Of a DNA stretch of 64,000 bases, positions 53,943 to 60,720 are shown one piece after another. How positions within the stretch are numbered: position 1 is the first letter of the stretch; every line of letters begins with the position of its first letter. The stretch covers positions 212,000 through 275,999 of the forward strand of contig NZ_JANYGQ010000005.1 in NCBI RefSeq assembly GCF_025359345.1, read 5' to 3'. The position numbers and the translations under genes were made by a program. This DNA is from Mucilaginibacter sp. (GTDB lineage Bacteria; Bacteroidota; Bacteroidia; Sphingobacteriales; Sphingobacteriaceae). The notes beneath the pieces are model-generated. The model had not been told where the DNA came from. It made no database searches and saw only the letters and a program-made list of their open reading frames with translations.

Positions 53943-54431
53943 ATGAAAGAATTAAAAAGTTTCCAAACAGTTGGCACTATCATTAACACTCATTTTCCTA
54001 TTCGGCGGAAGCATGGTAAACGTTGGAAATGGGCCCAAACAAGGGGCTCTAACCCTGCACAGGTAAGGCAAAATGATTGCTGCGAACATTCATATCATGA
54101 AGTCCTAAACCTCGTCAAAACTCATCATTTAAAGCCAGGTGACGTCTTCTATGAAAAGGATTCAAAGCATGATACAAGCGAATTTCTCGCAATGCATGGC
54201 TTTATGACAAGCACATTCTTCTGGCGCCTTGATTGCGCTGCCTATTACGATTATGAAATTGAATTTGCATTCAATAACTGTCCATTTGAGGCAGAGATTC
54301 GAAGATGCCTTCGAGCGTTTCCACTTGACCGGCAGGCAAAGGAAATTCAACTTAAACCTGATTTCAAAACATTTTACAACAACGTTCTGAAGGTTCAACC
54401 ATCCGAGTTCATCTTTTCTTTTAAAAGGTGA
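53943..54431 (+). CDS. Unknown island protein (162 aa)
   Basis: From ATG 53943: MKELKSFQTVGTII. Arg/Lys/Trp-rich near residue 20 (IRRKHGKRWKWAQTRG), two cysteines at about 44-45 (NDCCEHSYHE), an aromatic middle (FFWRLDCAAYYDYEIEFAFNNCPFE) and a basic tail. No family recognised; an upstream TTG/GTG start would add a cysteine-rich leader and is not preferred. First plus-strand gene of the island; terminator at 54462. Confidence 0.6.
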   Translation: MKELKSFQTVGTIINTHFPIRRKHGKRWKWAQTRGSNPAQVRQNDCCEHSYHEVLNLVKTHHLKPGDVFYEKDSKHDTSEFLAMHGFMTSTFFWRLDCAAYYDYEIEFAFNNCPFEAEIRRCLRAFPLDRQAKEIQLKPDFKTFYNNVLKVQPSEFIFSFKR

Positions 54432-54461
54432 CCTTTCGAGTTGCCTCACCAAACTATTCAA

Positions 54462-54491
54462 TGCCAGGCTTAATCAGCTTGGCATTTTCAT
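54462..54491 (+). terminator. Terminator between two island genes
   Basis: AATGCCA / TGGCATT (54462-54468, 54482-54488) with a T-run right after, 30 bp past the 162-aa gene. Confidence 0.7.
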
Positions 54492-54529
54492 TTAGTCAAC
54501 ATTTCAATTAACCATTAAACGAATTTATT

Positions 54530-55021
54530 ATGAAACCATTGAACACCAACATCGAAACGCGCCCTTATAATAAAGAAGTGCGCAAAGCCTTTAACCAAAT
54601 CCTGACTGAAGCCAAAGCAATGCTTGCTGGGATTGAAAAGGAGGAGTTACGAAATACCCTATCGAGAGAGATTAAGCCAGCAACAAGAAACATGCTAATC
54701 TATGAGTTCATTAGCCCTTTAATCTATCTAAGCATCCATTGCAGTAATGAAGAGCTTTTTACAATCCATTATGGATTTGAACGTGGTAATGCGAATCATG
54801 AACTGTGCCATCAAACTGCTTACTTTACAAGGGCTGTTTACAGTGCTACGTCCAAAGAACATACGAAGATCGATATAGAAGGCTGTGTTCAAAATGATTG
54901 GTGCATAATTGATTGCAGTGCTCTCTACGAATATATGGAAGACCGGGGCATCAATCATAAGTTTTCCCTTATAAAATATAAACCAGCAGCGGGCAGAAGA
55001 AAGATGCAGGCAGTTGCTTAA
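54530..55021 (+). CDS. Unknown island protein (163 aa)
   Basis: Soluble, alpha-helical N-terminus (MKPLNTNIETRPYNKEVRKAFNQILTEAKAMLAGIEKEELRN), then FISPLIYLSIHC, and a beta-rich, cysteine-containing end (DIEGCVQNDWCIIDCSALYEYM). No family recognised. It ends 4 bp before a two-way hairpin and faces the Xre gene on the other strand. Confidence 0.6.
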   Translation: MKPLNTNIETRPYNKEVRKAFNQILTEAKAMLAGIEKEELRNTLSREIKPATRNMLIYEFISPLIYLSIHCSNEELFTIHYGFERGNANHELCHQTAYFTRAVYSATSKEHTKIDIEGCVQNDWCIIDCSALYEYMEDRGINHKFSLIKYKPAAGRRKMQAVA

Positions 55022-55024
55022 CAT

Positions 55025-55048
55025 AATAGGAGGCTCAGGTCTCCTATT
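55025..55048. terminator. Bidirectional terminator between convergent island genes
   Basis: Perfect 8-bp stem AATAGGAG / CTCCTATT (55025-55032, 55041-55048). It lies just past the stop of the 163-aa gene and overlaps the stop codon of the Xre gene on the minus strand. Confidence 0.75.
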
Positions 55049-55286
55049 TAAAAGGCTCTTTCGGCAGAAATTCTTGTACTGAACAATTGAAAATTACCGC
55101 AAACTCGTTTATATGGTTCAGATTATATTTTGTAGGCGACTTTGAACTTTCTGCTTGCCCAATAAAGCCATTAGTCATATTCATTAATGCTGCAAGTTCG
55201 GATTGAGAAAGATTGCGCTCAGTACGCTTCTCCCTCACTTTGTTTATAACATAAGCTTCAATATCCGTTTTTAGACTAGCAGCCAT
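55044..55286 (-). CDS. Xre-family helix-turn-helix regulator
   Basis: 80 residues. HTH_3-type domain from about 14 to 68: VREKRTERNLSQSELAALMNMTNGFIGQAESSKSPTKYNLNHINEFAVIFN. It would bind an operator as a dimer. The perfect inverted repeat TACTTAG/CTAAGTA at 55321-55340, 34 bp upstream of its start, is the likely autoregulatory site and could also control the divergent lipoprotein gene. Confidence 0.9.
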   Translation of the reverse strand: MAASLKTDIEAYVINKVREKRTERNLSQSELAALMNMTNGFIGQAESSKSPTKYNLNHINEFAVIFNCSVQEFLPKEPFK

Positions 55287-55320
55287 AGTCTACGAAAGAA
55301 TAAAAAGAAATGCATGTGTT

Positions 55321-55340
55321 TACTTAGCAATAACTAAGTA
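55321..55340. promoter_or_regulatory. Likely Xre operator
   Basis: TACTTAG, 6-base spacer CAATAA, CTAAGTA: perfect 7-bp arms in the divergent region of the Xre and lipoprotein genes. Confidence 0.6.
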
Positions 55341-55426
55341 TTTATTAATTTAGCGTTGCGGTAAATGTCCACTGCAAACAGTCGGAAACCTACCAACAAG
55401 GACTAGTTGGTTCTTAAATTATCACA

Positions 55427-55681
55427 ATGAAATCGAAATTTATCCTTGCTGTAGCACTCTTAATTACTCTCATATCATGTCATAAATCACCAAATGGCAC
55501 ATACGCTGTTTATAAGTCAGAACGAAACAGCGGTAGCGATCAACACATCGAAGCTTTGAAACATAAGTATGCTGATAATAAGTACAACATTAAATTTGCC
55601 GATAAGTATATTCAACTGACAGAAATGGAATCCAAACAAACAACTATGCTAGCTGACGCGGGAATCGAATATTCCCGTTAA
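55427..55681 (+). CDS. Small lipoprotein of the island
   Basis: 84 residues. Signal peptide with lipobox (LLITLISC, lipid-attached Cys about 18). The rest is polar and hydrophilic with repeated Lys/Tyr (KHKYADNKYNIKFADKYIQL). Divergent from the Xre gene. It may be short because of truncation (no structure after residue 80), but the frame itself is intact. Confidence 0.6.
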   Translation: MKSKFILAVALLITLISCHKSPNGTYAVYKSERNSGSDQHIEALKHKYADNKYNIKFADKYIQLTEMESKQTTMLADAGIEYSR

Positions 55682-55755
55682 GAGCGCCACTTCATCGGAT
55701 AGCAACATCTCGTACTCCGTTGGCTCTTTCATATTCAAAGATAGCCTAATATCTA

Positions 55756-55820
55756 TTTTAAAAGGGAACCTGACTAAGTAAATACAATGGGCACCTCGGA
55801 CAGTACCCTTATAAAAAGGA
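55756..55820. repeat. Island repeat E1: imperfect palindrome with TTTTAAAAGGG / CCCTTATAAAA arms
   Basis: Left TTTTAAAAGGGAAC (55756-55769), right GTACCCTTATAAAA (55803-55816). Same arms as E2 (56791-56868), so the two flank the gene pair 55957-56773. Confidence 0.72.
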
Positions 55821-55895
55821 AGGTGACATTGCCGTTCAAACAGCAATGATAAGTCGATAGCAGTCACCTTGAAACGCGTGAGAAGATGCAATATA

Positions 55896-55918
55896 ATTTG
55901 CTAACAATATTAGCAAAT
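55896..55918. promoter_or_regulatory. Perfect 9-bp inverted repeat upstream of the 136-aa gene
   Basis: ATTTGCTAA, spacer CAATA, TTAGCAAAT, 38 bp before the ATG at 55957. It could be an operator or a transcriptional stop hairpin. Confidence 0.5.
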
Positions 55919-55956
55919 ATGAAGATAATCATCAGCTTTGTGTTGTTGATAAAGCG

Positions 55957-56367
55957 ATGCAAACGGTTAATGCGAAGTATGTTTATGATGCCCTGGCTAC
56001 TGACTTGCAATCGTGGATTGGAAGCAACCGTAGGACTAATAAATACATCTCCAGACATAACTTAAAGTATCTATTCGAGCTTACCGACAGTCGCGAGTTA
56101 ACTATAGACCTGTGCAGGTTTGATGTTGGATATTATACTAAGGTGTTTGCAGGCGCTGAGGGCCTTAAAATGAGTGAAGAGTTTGTCAAGAAGGCATGTG
56201 TTGTGATGCGTGAAACGCTTAAACGGGTAGGTAAACCTGAAATGGAAATTACTATATCTGTTAAGCATAAAGTATCAAGGATAACTCATTGGCAGACCTT
56301 ATATATCACGCCCAAATTCACACCTGAATCGATGAAACCATTGGTTAGGAAACCGGATGAACGGTGA
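55957..56367 (+). CDS. Unknown island protein (136 aa)
   Basis: Soluble, mixed alpha/beta (MQTVNAKYVYDALATDLQSWIGSNRRTNKYISRHNLKYLFELTDSRELTIDLCRFDVGYYTKVF). No family recognised. The next gene starts 34 bp after its stop on the same strand; the pair is flanked by E1 and E2. Confidence 0.6.
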   Translation: MQTVNAKYVYDALATDLQSWIGSNRRTNKYISRHNLKYLFELTDSRELTIDLCRFDVGYYTKVFAGAEGLKMSEEFVKKACVVMRETLKRVGKPEMEITISVKHKVSRITHWQTLYITPKFTPESMKPLVRKPDER

Positions 56368-56401
56368 TAGTTGGATATGCTACCAGGAATAAATTATCAA
56401 G

Positions 56402-56773
56402 ATGACTATGGAAACTTTTAAAATAACAACAGCAGGCAACTCTACCTTAATTACTGATGAAGCTAACAGCTTTATTGTTAAAGTTGAGAAGGACAAAATA
56501 CTCACCGAGCATGACAGTGGTGCAATATTGGAAGCTACTCTATACAAGGAGGAAGGGACTTTCATTCCTGTATGCAGCTATATCTTTACGATAATGGACG
56601 CTCAATTTGACTTCATTGTCGATGATGTTGATATAGACGCATTTAACGAGGCCATAACGTTCTTTTTTAATACTATCCTGGGTACAGATTACTTTGTTAG
56701 AAGTGTTCCTATATGCTCATCGCTTTACGTTGCACAGGCTAGGTTTAAACCTTTTATGAAGGTGCTGAGTTAA
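56402..56773 (+). CDS. Unknown island protein (123 aa)
   Basis: Soluble and acidic: METFKITTAGNSTLITDEANSFIVKVEKDKILTEHDSGAILEATLYKEEG, then beta/alpha pattern with IMDAQFDFIVDDVDIDAFNEAITFFFNTILGTDYF. No family recognised. Could also start at ATG 56408. Second gene of a likely two-gene unit. Confidence 0.6.
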   Translation: MTMETFKITTAGNSTLITDEANSFIVKVEKDKILTEHDSGAILEATLYKEEGTFIPVCSYIFTIMDAQFDFIVDDVDIDAFNEAITFFFNTILGTDYFVRSVPICSSLYVAQARFKPFMKVLS

Positions 56774-56790
56774 TACTGCCCAACTTTCTG

Positions 56791-56868
56791 TTTTAAAAGG
56801 GTACTACGCTAAATAATAACCTGATATTTAAAATTGAATTTCGAAAGGTTCCCTTATAAAGCAAAGGG
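56791..56868. repeat. Island repeat E2: imperfect palindrome like E1
   Basis: Left TTTTAAAAGGGTAC (56791-56804), right GGTTCCCTTATAAAGC (56847-56862). Begins 18 bp after the stop of the 123-aa gene. Its right end GTTCCCTTATAAAG resembles the core CCTCTATAAAG of E3-E5. Confidence 0.72.
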
Positions 56869-56969
56869 TGAGAATAAAACCAATCGCAACCACAAACAAT
56901 TCTAGACTAATCTCGATCCGCTCCTATACTAGAACGAAGTTCACAGCAAAACTGGAAAGTTGAAATCTC

Positions 56970-57024
56970 AATTCAGGAATTACAGGTCCTCTATAAAGAC
57001 TAAAAATTCAATATCTTTGAATTG
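56970..57024 (+). repeat. Island repeat E3 (55 bp)
   Basis: Imperfect palindrome: CAATTCA (56970-56976) to TGAATTG (57018-57024), with the off-centre core CCTCTATAAAG at offset 19. The -7 element TATCTTTG (57012-57019) for the next gene lies in its right arm. Confidence 0.8.
57012..57019 (+). promoter_or_regulatory. -7 element TATCTTTG in repeat E3
   Basis: Exact TAnnTTTG 34 bases before the ATG at 57054. The next gene's promoter therefore seems to be supplied by the repeat itself. Confidence 0.4.
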
Positions 57025-57053
57025 AAACATACCATAATCCTAAACATACAATA

Positions 57054-57512
57054 ATGACAACAACCTACTTCGGTATTCTCGCCGATGGCAACACAATTGA
57101 GAAGCATACCCTTTCAGAGGTCAATGATGTATCGGAAGTAGAATATAGGTTAAAATGTGTAACGAGCGATGCCTGGGCAAAACCACCAACTTTTACAATC
57201 ATTGATGTGATGGGTTCCTATTTGCGGTTTCGTATAGGGAACTTCGAGGTTGTCAGTATAGAAGAAGAATCACCCGACTCGATCGTAGGGAGCAAGGATA
57301 TCCTCATTAAAGAACTTCATACTGGCAAGACACATAGAACAAGACTAGAGATGCGAGGGATTGGATTTTTTCACGATGAGCTTCTACCTTTACTTCACAA
57401 ATTAAATGAAATAGGTAGTTGGACAATGTACGAAAAGCTTGAGGAACTTGATATTGCAAATAAAGAGATAGTGCGGTTAAAGAAGGCGTTAGCAGATTGC
57501 CAATCTAAATGA
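57054..57512 (+). CDS. Unknown island protein (152 aa) with C-terminal coiled coil
   Basis: N-terminal beta-rich region (TTTYFGILADGNTIEKHTL), a Gly/Arg-rich middle (MGSYLRFRIGNFEVVSIEEESPDS) and a C-terminal coiled coil (YEKLEELDIANKEIVRLKKALADCQSK, about 125-152). No family recognised. It lies between E3 and E4, 29 bp and 9 bp away, like a cassette gene. Confidence 0.62.
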   Translation: MTTTYFGILADGNTIEKHTLSEVNDVSEVEYRLKCVTSDAWAKPPTFTIIDVMGSYLRFRIGNFEVVSIEEESPDSIVGSKDILIKELHTGKTHRTRLEMRGIGFFHDELLPLLHKLNEIGSWTMYEKLEELDIANKEIVRLKKALADCQSK

Positions 57513-57521
57513 CCTAGGTCC

Positions 57522-57577
57522 TAATTCAGGATTTGAGTAGCCTCTATAAAGTATAATATTTCAATATTCCTGAATTA
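57522..57577 (+). repeat. Island repeat E4 (56 bp)
   Basis: Perfect 10-bp arms TAATTCAGGA (57522-57531) and TCCTGAATTA (57568-57577), core CCTCTATAAAG at offset 19. Starts 9 bp after the stop of the 152-aa gene. Confidence 0.82.
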
Positions 57578-57584
57578 ACTTCAT

Positions 57585-57592
57585 TAGCTTTG
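57585..57592 (+). promoter_or_regulatory. -7 element TAGCTTTG before the 113-aa gene
   Basis: Exact TAnnTTTG just past repeat E4, 24 bases before the ATG at 57617. Confidence 0.45.
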
Positions 57593-57616
57593 CACCTCAT
57601 ATTGAAATGCTAAACC

Positions 57617-57958
57617 ATGGCTATAGAACACGACCCTATAATTACTCACGAACGGGTGCTAGACAATATCATTCTTGAAGGACAGTATAACTACTCTACT
57701 TATACTACAATCGGGCTTACAAAACAAAATGACTTTTATATCAAACTCGATTTCATCGGCTTAGACTCAAATACCATTACTGATGTAGCTAGTTTATATG
57801 AGTTGAATAAAGAATTGTTGTTCAGTTCTGATTTAGCGAAGGAACAAGGCTATGATATTACTCATATAGTAACCGAGAAGTTTCATTCAAACAGTAATTA
57901 CGCAATGACTTGGGAGTGCCTATCTGACAAGCCCGGCCCATCACTCATAATAGAATAA
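57617..57958 (+). CDS. Unknown island protein (113 aa)
   Basis: Soluble; mixed strands and helices (YTTIGLTKQNDFYIKLDFIGLDSNTITDVASLYELNKELLFSSDLAKEQGYDITHIV). No family recognised. Framed by E4 (39 bp upstream) and E5 (29 bp downstream); same strand as the previous cassette-like gene. Confidence 0.62.
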   Translation: MAIEHDPIITHERVLDNIILEGQYNYSTYTTIGLTKQNDFYIKLDFIGLDSNTITDVASLYELNKELLFSSDLAKEQGYDITHIVTEKFHSNSNYAMTWECLSDKPGPSLIIE

Positions 57959-57987
57959 TTTCTTGTGGTTACTAAACGACAACTTTT

Positions 57988-58043
57988 CAATTCAAGATTT
58001 AAGCACCCTCTATAAACTAAGAAATCTTCGATATTCTGAATTG
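57988..58043 (+). repeat. Island repeat E5 (56 bp)
   Basis: CAATTCA (57988-57994) to TGAATTG (58037-58043), core CCTCTATAAA at offset 19, as in E3 and E4. Last member before the tRNA gene. Confidence 0.8.
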
Positions 58044-58256
58044 GAAGGGAAGAGTGAGAAATGAATTACTGAGCAAAGTTAGGCGTGAGTCTTAATACAT
58101 GGCAAGGAATTTCCGGCATAAACCCACTACCCTACTCACCTGTCCTTTTATTCCATTCCTCCTTGCATTTAATTAAGCCATAAGCCTGCATAGGCAACGT
58201 AATTCATTTATTCACTTAAATCAATATTGATATGACAGACACAACTTATCGACTGA

Positions 58257-58278
58257 AAACTGCACCAAAACTGCACCA
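58257..58278. repeat. Tandem 11-bp direct repeat AAACTGCACCA x2
   Basis: Two identical adjacent copies, 150 bp from the 3' end of tRNA-Arg. Tyrosine integrases bind short direct repeats of this size as arm sites near tRNA attachment sites, but no integrase gene is present. Confidence 0.55.
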
Positions 58279-58394
58279 AACATGATGCTATATTCGGATA
58301 ATTCGCAAAGTCGAATAAGTACAATTTAGCGTAAACAATTAAGTAACAGATTTATCAATAATGCACTTTCGTGTAAATCAATGTTTTAAAGCAT

Positions 58395-58425
58395 AAAAAA
58401 GCCTTTTAGAAAACTCTAAAAGGCT
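58395..58425 (-). terminator. Terminator of tRNA-Arg
   Basis: Perfect 11-bp stem AGCCTTTTAGA / TCTAAAAGGCT with a 4-base loop; on the minus strand it is followed by a T-run (58399-58395), just past the tRNA 3' end. Confidence 0.88.
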
Positions 58426-58434
58426 GCAAGGGTG

Positions 58435-58508
58435 TGATCTCATCAGGATTCGAACCTGAGACCGACAGATTAGAAATCTGTTGCTCTATCCAGCTGAGCT
58501 ATGAGACC
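58435..58508 (-). tRNA. tRNA-Arg, anticodon TCT
   Basis: Full 74-nt cloverleaf on the minus strand: acceptor GGTCTCA/TGAGATC (one G-U pair), D arm GCTC..GAGC, anticodon stem ACAGA/TCTGT with loop TTTCTAA (anticodon TCT), T arm TCAGG/CCTGA with TTCGAAT, discriminator A. CCA is not encoded. The accessory island lies on its 3' side, a common insertion site for integrative elements. Confidence 0.96.
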
Positions 58509-58953
58509 CGTCGCGATATTTTCGCTATGCAAAGATGCAAAAATCTGCATAAAAATTCAAACACTTAGTTTTGTTAATTACATACCGTGATGTGGCTGCT
58601 TTTTTTCAAAACTTTTTAAAGCGTTTTAAATTGCCGTGTTCTTAACGTACCGTACTAAATTCGTCGCCAAAACATTATTCAATCTATTGCTTGCTAATAT
58701 TTGTTAAATTATATATATAATTGTAAACAATTATAAACCGATTGCCCTCATAAAGCAATACATTTATATTTTAAATTAACAGCTATTTTATAAACTTTGT
58801 ATTGATTTACGGTGCAGTGCCCCTGCCCTTAAAGCTTAAAAAGAACACAACATTAATTTAAAATGAAGAATTTTACTTTTTAAAAAGGTAAAGTGTTTTT
58901 TTTACAATAAGTAAATCATACTTTTAACCGATTTTTTCAAATAAACTTATTTT
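58509..58953. other. 445-bp AT-rich leader before the BadF-type kinase
   Basis: No gene seen. AT-rich; a palindrome TATAATTG-TAAA-CAATTATA at 58716-58735 could be an operator. No clear TAnnTTTG near the start; the sequence just before the ATG is T-rich. Confidence 0.5.
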
Positions 58954-59811
58954 ATGATCATAATTGCTGACGGTGGCTCTACTAAAACCAATTGGTGCCT
59001 GGTTACCGAAGAAGGAAAAAAAGTATACTTTAACACAGAAGGCTACAATCCCTATTTTTCAAGTACTGAGTATATCATCCAATCGCTGCAGGAAAGCCTG
59101 CCAACCGATTTGGAGAAAGATGAGATTACCGAAGTTAATTATTACGGCGCAGGCTGCTCAACCGAAGAGATGCGCAACATTGTAAAAGAGGCGATGCAGG
59201 CCGTATTTACCAAATCAAAAGTTTATATAGGGCACGATTTACTGGCTGCCGCACGCGCGTTATTAGGCAACAACGAGGGCTTTGCCGCTATATTGGGCAC
59301 GGGTACCAATACCTGCCTTTATAACGGTAAGGAAGTTACCATGAACATCGATTCGGGCGCCTACATCCTGGGCGACGAAGGTAGCGGCTGCTACATCGGC
59401 AAAAAACTACTTGTTGATTACCTTCGCGGCTATATGCCCGAGGTTGTTCGCAACCTGTTTTGGGAAACCTACAAACTTACACCTGATGACGTAAACGAAC
59501 AGGTTTACACCCAGCCCCGCGCCAACCGTTTTTGCGCAAGCTTCAGCAAATTTGTTTACGACAATAACGTTCATATAGAATACTCAAGGAATTTGGTACG
59601 CACCTCGTTCGAAGATTTCTTCCGCAACCTGGTAACCCACTACCCTGACTATCAAAAATATTCATTTAACTGTATCGGTTCGGTAGGCTACAACTTCCGC
59701 AACGTGCTGGAAGAGTTAGTAGTTGAAAACGGCATGGTTGTAGGCAACATCATCCGCTCGCCTATAGATAACCTGGTAAAATACCATTTGGAGATGGCGC
59801 ACCAACTGTAG
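58954..59811 (+). CDS. BadF/NAG-kinase-type sugar kinase
   Basis: 285-residue ASKHA-fold ATPase of the BadF/BadG family, most like N-acetylglucosamine kinases. Phosphate-1 loop with Asp6 in ADGGSTKT (5-12), catalytic-region HD in YIGHDLLAAA (Asp95), phosphate-2 loop GTGTN (115-119), and the GDEGSGCYIG motif near 138. All key residues are present, so it should phosphorylate an amino sugar. It shares the whole layout with the degenerate paralogue at 61765-62613. Confidence 0.87.
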   Translation: MIIIADGGSTKTNWCLVTEEGKKVYFNTEGYNPYFSSTEYIIQSLQESLPTDLEKDEITEVNYYGAGCSTEEMRNIVKEAMQAVFTKSKVYIGHDLLAAARALLGNNEGFAAILGTGTNTCLYNGKEVTMNIDSGAYILGDEGSGCYIGKKLLVDYLRGYMPEVVRNLFWETYKLTPDDVNEQVYTQPRANRFCASFSKFVYDNNVHIEYSRNLVRTSFEDFFRNLVTHYPDYQKYSFNCIGSVGYNFRNVLEELVVENGMVVGNIIRSPIDNLVKYHLEMAHQL

Positions 59812-59819
59812 TTGAAAGA

Positions 59820-59945
59820 AGAACCAAGAGTCAAGAGCCAAGAATCAAAATAAAAAAAGACGGAAAATTAACTTCCGGCTTTTTCGTTTCTTATGGTTTT
59901 TTCTTTCCTGGCTCTTGATTCTTGATTCTTGACTCTTGACTCTAA
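59820..59945. repeat. AAGAGCCAAGA phrase, third locus, around a terminator
   Basis: Left arm AACCAAGAGTCAAGAGCC and AAGAATCAAAA, inner terminator hairpin (59852-59885), right arm GGCTCTTGATTCTTG and ATTCTTGACTCTTGAC. The two arms are reverse complements. It lies between the convergent kinase and Nudix genes. Confidence 0.72.
59852..59885. terminator. Terminator after the BadF-type kinase
   Basis: AAAAAG-A-CGGAA pairs with TTCCG-G-CTTTTT across a 7-base loop, one mismatch; T-run follows. Confidence 0.65.
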
Positions 59946-59948
59946 CTA

Positions 59949-60644
59949 TCACTTATCAAGGTTCAACTCATTATTAAAAATCTTCGCATACTTCCGCCTG
60001 TCGAATTTGTAGAGTTTGGCGGCGCGATAGGAAACGCCTTTTTGTTTTTCGTCCAGTTCCTTCAAAAAGCCGTAGCTCAGCATTTTTTTACGAAAATTGC
60101 GTTTGTCCAGCTTTTTGTTCAGCACTGCTTCGTAAAGCGATTGCAGCTGGGTAAGCGTAAACTTTTCGGGCAGCAGCTCGAAGGCTATCGGCTGATAATT
60201 TAAGCGGCGGCGTATTTTGTTAAAGCCGGTTTCAAATATTTCCGAGTGATCAAACGCAAGCTTCGGCAGTTCGTTTACCGGGTGCCAAAATGCTTTTCGG
60301 GCATACTGGGTAACCGGCCGTAACTCCTTCTGTCCGTTTATACGTATCAGTGCATAATAAGCAACAGTTATTACACGGCCTTGAGGGTGTCGGTTTACCT
60401 CGCCAAACGTGTGAAACTGCTGCATGTGCAAATCGCGCAGGCCGGTTAGCTCGTATAAAATACGCTCCGCGGCATCGTCGATACTTTCATCCTGCTCAAC
60501 TATATAGCCGGGCAGGGCCAGCCAGTCCTTAAACGGTTCCTGGTTTCGTTCAATAAGTAGTATCTTGAGCTCGCCGGCTTCGAAACCGAATATTACGCAA
60601 TCAATTGAAAAGACTGAGTTAAATGTAGGCAGTGCAACTTCCAA
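59949..60644 (-). CDS. NrtR/AraR-like regulator with degenerate Nudix domain and winged helix
   Basis: 231 residues: an N-terminal Nudix fold (about 8-145) and a C-terminal winged helix (about 160-225; FTLTQLQSLYEAVLNKKLDKRNFRKKMLSYGF). The Nudix box reads GYIVEQDESIDDAAERILYE, with RI and YEL in place of the catalytic RE and EE residues, so hydrolysis is probably lost, as in NrtR-type regulators that sense a sugar- or nucleotide-derived ligand. Divergent from pfkA, with a perfect inverted repeat between (60721-60735), the likely operator. Controls sugar catabolism by inference. Confidence 0.85.
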   Translation of the reverse strand: MEVALPTFNSVFSIDCVIFGFEAGELKILLIERNQEPFKDWLALPGYIVEQDESIDDAAERILYELTGLRDLHMQQFHTFGEVNRHPQGRVITVAYYALIRINGQKELRPVTQYARKAFWHPVNELPKLAFDHSEIFETGFNKIRRRLNYQPIAFELLPEKFTLTQLQSLYEAVLNKKLDKRNFRKKMLSYGFLKELDEKQKGVSYRAAKLYKFDRRKYAKIFNNELNLDK

Positions 60645-60720
60645 ACCTGATAAAAATTAGGTAAAAAAATTAAAGTTAATTGGTTAAGCGCTAATGTAAA
60701 AAAAAAAATTAAATTTAATG

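Larger units (their letters stand above)
57959..58434. other. 476-bp island end: E5, tandem 11-bp repeat, tRNA terminator
   Basis: No gene of normal size. After E5 come a tandem of AAACTGCACCA (58257-58267 and 58268-58278), a 17-codon open frame (58233-58286) of no recognised meaning, and the terminator of the tRNA gene (58395-58425). This looks like one attachment end of an inserted element. Confidence 0.55.

Noticed and set aside
56970..58043. True integron attC sites
   Set aside because: The ends lack the RYYYAAC/GTTRRRY core pairs and no IntI integrase is present in the window, so only the cassette-like geometry is claimed.
58233..58286. 17-codon ORF next to the tRNA as an integrase remnant
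   Set aside because: Too short and no integrase motif; only the 11-bp tandem repeat is reported.
1191..59945. CRISPR array made of the intergenic repeats
   Set aside because: Repeat spacing is irregular, phrases differ between loci and no cas gene is seen.
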